Positions 8,601-8,690 of a DNA stretch of 8,690 nucleotides are shown here, in pieces. The position numbers and the translations under genes are program-made. Source of the DNA: Candidatus Poseidoniales archaeon (GTDB lineage Archaea > Thermoplasmatota > Poseidoniia > Poseidoniales > Thalassarchaeaceae); assembly GCA_022447885.1 (NCBI GenBank), contig JAKUTA010000039.1, positions 1 through 8,690 of the forward strand. Reading direction: 5' to 3'. Positions within the stretch are counted from its first letter, which is position 1, and each line of letters begins with the position of its first letter. The notes under the pieces are model-generated. The model did not search any database. It was not told the origin of the DNA and worked only from the letters and a program-made list of their open reading frames with translations.

Positions 8601-8690
8601 ATACGAGAGCCAGTGGATCGCCGACATGGCCCCTAACCAGAAGCAGGAGTTGACCTTCACCTGGCAGGCGTGGACCCTCGGCAAGCCGGA
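2653..8690 (+). CDS. Giant secreted MAM-like/CARDB surface protein, 3' end outside window
   Basis: The frame is open for 2012 full codons from ATG 2653 to the window edge with no stop. ATG 2653 is the only ATG after the upstream in-frame TGA. The signal peptide is MQASRQSR followed by a hydrophobic core, with likely cleavage near PLAAA-DY (residue 26). In order it shows three MAM-like beta-sandwich modules (about 27-330, 331-500, 532-745), a beta linker region (about 745-930), a DDGGIDW module (954-960), a second related module (from about 1024), two tandem roughly 390-residue Trp-rich units (about 1162-1545 and 1556-1936), and a CARDB-like domain (from about 1937). A TSP3-like acidic loop lies at 1463-1475. 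Six cysteines fall in the MAM-like part, and only C1368 and C1981 lie beyond it. No catalytic motif was recognised. The inferred role is a long exported stalk-like adhesin or binding protein. A C-terminal anchor may lie beyond the window. Confidence 0.94.
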   Translation, partial: MQASRQSRIVAIAILSLMLTAPLAAADYSQWSGPGAVGSSGAAVTVDGWEVPGNATILDSWMLVGEDAMPSLGNGSSWDDSTAGANFTSGSFTRTTAQHFGSMLSLSPNGSYGNVDSFNSAPSYQLAAGMTSGGTGVSWTPSALNYSGTPAPNGGNTVANGTIPANATEGGLVVGTNPNGGVPQGSDAWLTGTAFTLPSPISNFTFEFDHWYHVHTPSNINGDMDGVWLEYRLDNGSWTWLEPVAGYNNTISPSAAVPAGTNRSGNGSHGFPVFAKTVYSGWEHSVFDLDNLTGINNATNINFRFRIWTDQNSTIRPGWFIDNITVQNIGAGLGYWHHGCYGTAGTGNCLYSNNAIGALQLNQPLNLSGVTANSILRTRLEWDLEGSGWDNFCVELSANNNTWTDISSTTSSTTTACRSRSGAIPGNGYTIGNTTYGDQSNGFVNLDLAIPTAFQNQSTVYLRYRVDTDSSVQYGNPLDSREGLTLDRIQVLSGTTNNSTVYFDDHLTSSSTAFHYGIGTTIEDWVYLIIGQGGLLETYGFEDSPSFPPGGWTVGNSGSGDVWEYGFVSNANGFGPAAWPAGNYGFGVDLDGGYDGSEETHLFTPTYTIPNGASARLTFDHWRCAEDGWDGGAVFIKVNNGTWTYFNPTPANGTSWYDGAITFGSHALSNLDVFDGRQFVNTGAFSCLGATIPWETETADLTAYTGSSLQFRFTFASDSVIAYDGWYLDEIGVDVDYFESQGSWLSPTVNVDVLGLGFIDIAADIPPGTWVSGSVTDAGGIALDGYDNLTFPISLAGIDRDTYPSMRLRVNMGTNDPFVSPTVRHLHYGSVRMFESQEFVPNGWDIDPVLQFSNGNWTNPGTSPATIISPFVPSTVPIQYIDFSGNGQGVTTAITDSRGAIASTGGLTSTLNFSSREPGFGVRYTIAPNGYLEWSTATGDMVQPALNPTVDVTDDGGIDWEFPYSGYFGHYGWQSLIHQTSADTTTATLTADASGPSIEVLIPADATTTSGVVAIRPSTPLSSGLQMSVENSAAHTWNSGSSGILYAPLSNAMLNAINSAQPSWTDSSTGRQYRQVDIEFTSGLTQPLDILSVTLGYSITENVTDLTQQLYDYHADQLAGALPASVAIPVTVQADDGALVLGGSIYHEQMITNLPFSVPSTFYPNGEIYEIVTRHHHLTDNSQVDRIVLIGNGSDGNDVHFEVTDLASGGTFSQVWGSMRAPLDASSSVSEVNGNWEVKWRFDVTWLWDDVDQIDWMVRGLNQTGEGLSPAFATSGGPGISAVENDLQIDLFEVRDQFGRLIPINPNQDFFVMGGSDLALSGTVRFENTVAGRPKTNDYSVGVDFSGVDSVLAGHDNGSFSGTLTMPCDFNLHTVIPRIVRVGPASGTNNADDNTGPLDTVVVVSDISAPVAGDLQVLTSNGLLDANGYVWEPFSALSLRVTLTDQEALGEEVTLHYWREGVDDDNDDGIPDLDEYQTTTKQLSMAGTSAEQTVLFDSFSVTQVPTNGNVSLWIEGTDWAGHPFTDSGGPGLDEDKATVVVGIEMPTSLHTTTLSLSTVNDYLLSGQQHTVTMHVEDSNGIRTLDDIIVYLTGATSAPIGELHFDPREQVLTGAQNSFITPVSGSITPVSDTVTLVEMTFVLDWDFPNVFGNNWLMPAVQIIDDTQTVVSENNIGALRWKLDNQLTADVNMLYDLTEPLSQSGPDRLHLGKGDMFAITGTVIYAGSGAPLPEIPDGLQLFAAMSANGVLESTTINLAEAEFNLSMSVPVGYPSTNALPVTLDILNIPGTVTSAPNLDISLSIDSTPPVPGFAPGILTAVETDRLESVPVRVNVIEAGGMPEDDDLIVHWVYLRGGLQIIGSGGSHPIPLESHNGDIWTYSGDVNLTPSADVTLQSGDQIAIWLEGHDLAGNELFGEGTVDTPRAPQLLIRVFDPVVTKFEVDPVRPQMDEDVAIQVTVRNDGTTMGTVNVTFLEELDDGRCQKYESQWIADMAPNQKQELTFTWQAWTLGKP
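2731..3642 (+). repeat. MAM-like module A of the plus-strand giant protein
   Basis: This covers residues about 27-330. The diagnostic part is FDHWY (208-212), DGVWLEYRLDNGSW (225 onward), then SGWEHSVFDL and finally PGWFIDNITV (317-326). The order of an F-D-H-W strand, an acidic W-x-E-Y strand, a G-W-x-x-x-x-x-D-L strand and a closing G-W-x-x-D-x-I strand is that of MAM-like jelly-roll domains, such as those attached to M6/immune inhibitor A peptidases. The peptidase itself is absent. The module carries about 16 N-x-S/T sequons, the densest stretch of the protein, and no cysteine. Confidence 0.65.
3643..4152 (+). repeat. MAM-like module B of the plus-strand giant protein
   Basis: This covers residues about 331-500 and is more diverged than modules A and C. 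Recognisable landmarks are LEWDLEGSGWDNFCVELS (381-396), then a VYLRYRVDTD strand and REGLTLDRIQV (481-491), the counterpart of the closing G-W-x-x-D-x-I strand. It holds four cysteines (C340, C349, C393, C417), enough for two disulfides, which modules A and the downstream scaffold lack. Confidence 0.5.
4246..4887 (+). repeat. MAM-like module C of the plus-strand giant protein
   Basis: This covers residues about 532-745. It opens with YGFEDSPSFPPGGWT (539-553), the typical F-E-x-x-x-x-P-x-G-W start of MAM-like/cleaved-adhesin modules. It continues through FDHWRC (619-624) and LQFRFTF, and closes with DGWYLDEIGVD (724-734), matching module A closely. The two cysteines C624 and C687 could pair. 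Confidence 0.68.
6136..7287 (+). repeat. Trp-rich ~390-residue unit, copy 1
   Basis: This covers residues about 1162-1545. Landmarks in order are YPNGEIYEIVTRHHHL, the Trp-rich strand WRFDVTWLW (1240-1248), DLQIDLFEVRDQFG, DLALSGTVRF (1317-1326), LSLRVTL (1437-1443) and WIEGTDWAG (1513-1521). Each has a counterpart in copy 2 about 390-397 residues later. The acidic loop DDDNDDGIPDLDE (1463-1475) is present only here. The repeat is visible in protein, not as identical DNA. Confidence 0.68.
7039..7077 (+). other. TSP3-like acidic calcium-binding-type loop
   Basis: Residues 1463-1475 read DDDNDDGIPDLDE. The alternating acidic pattern ending in D-G-I-P-D-x-x-E is the signature of thrombospondin type 3-like calcium-binding repeats. 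Only one copy is present, inserted in a loop of repeat copy 1 just after HYWREG. Calcium binding is inferred. Confidence 0.6.
7318..8460 (+). repeat. Trp-rich ~390-residue unit, copy 2
   Basis: This covers residues about 1556-1936. Counterparts of copy 1 landmarks are YLLSGQQHTVTMHVED, FVLDWDFPN (1640-1648) with NNWLMPAVQIIDD, GDMFAITGTVIY (1712-1723), VPVRVNV (1827-1833) and WLEGHDLAG (1902-1910). It lacks the acidic calcium-type loop of copy 1. Spacing between matched landmarks is 389-397 residues, so the two copies are full-length and directly tandem. Confidence 0.68.
8461..8690 (+). other. CARDB-like domain, cut by window end
   Basis: Residues from about 1937 read TKFEVDPVRPQMDEDVAIQV, then TVRNDGTTMGTVNVTF, an ELDDG turn, and LTFTWQAW near the edge. 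The pattern of a P-x-x-x-x-x-E-D-V-x-I strand, an N-D-G-T motif and a closing T-F-T-W strand is that of CARDB cell-adhesion-related Ig-like domains. These often sit near the C-terminal end of long archaeal surface proteins, so the gene may finish not far beyond the window. Confidence 0.65.

Overview
The window reads as archaeal DNA of fairly high GC. My best inference is a marine Marine Group II / Poseidoniales-type euryarchaeon. The evidence is a tRNA-Thr with a U discriminator (an archaeal rather than bacterial trait), a matching tRNA-Ser, and two very long secreted proteins rich in Thr, Ser, Asn and Gly with many N-glycosylation sequons. The lineage cannot be fixed without a database comparison.

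The layout is almost mirror-symmetric. A central pair of divergent tRNA genes, tRNA-Ser(GGA) on the minus strand (2287-2369) and tRNA-Thr(GGT) on the plus strand (2487-2561), is flanked by two giant open reading frames that point outward. The left gene runs on the minus strand from 2211 and leaves the window at base 1 (737 codons seen). The right gene runs on the plus strand from 2653 and leaves the window at 8690 (2012 full codons seen). Both start with a clear Sec-type signal peptide. Neither stop codon is in the window, so both genes are 3'-incomplete here, and almost all of the sequence is coding. The only non-coding DNA is the roughly 440-base centre, which also holds the tRNAs.

The two giant proteins are diverged relatives. 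The left protein has a DGD-E-W type beta module, an inserted DNRLRE-type module, a second DGxxEW module, and the start of a long Trp-rich beta repeat. The right protein has three MAM-like (immune-inhibitor-A-like) beta-sandwich modules at its N-terminus, then the same DDGxxxW modules, then two tandem copies of the same roughly 390-residue unit, and a CARDB-like domain at the window edge. No catalytic domain is recognisable in either protein. The simplest reading is a pair of large exported, glycosylated surface or adhesion proteins whose N-terminal carbohydrate- or protein-binding modules have been exchanged on a shared scaffold. That functional reading is inference.
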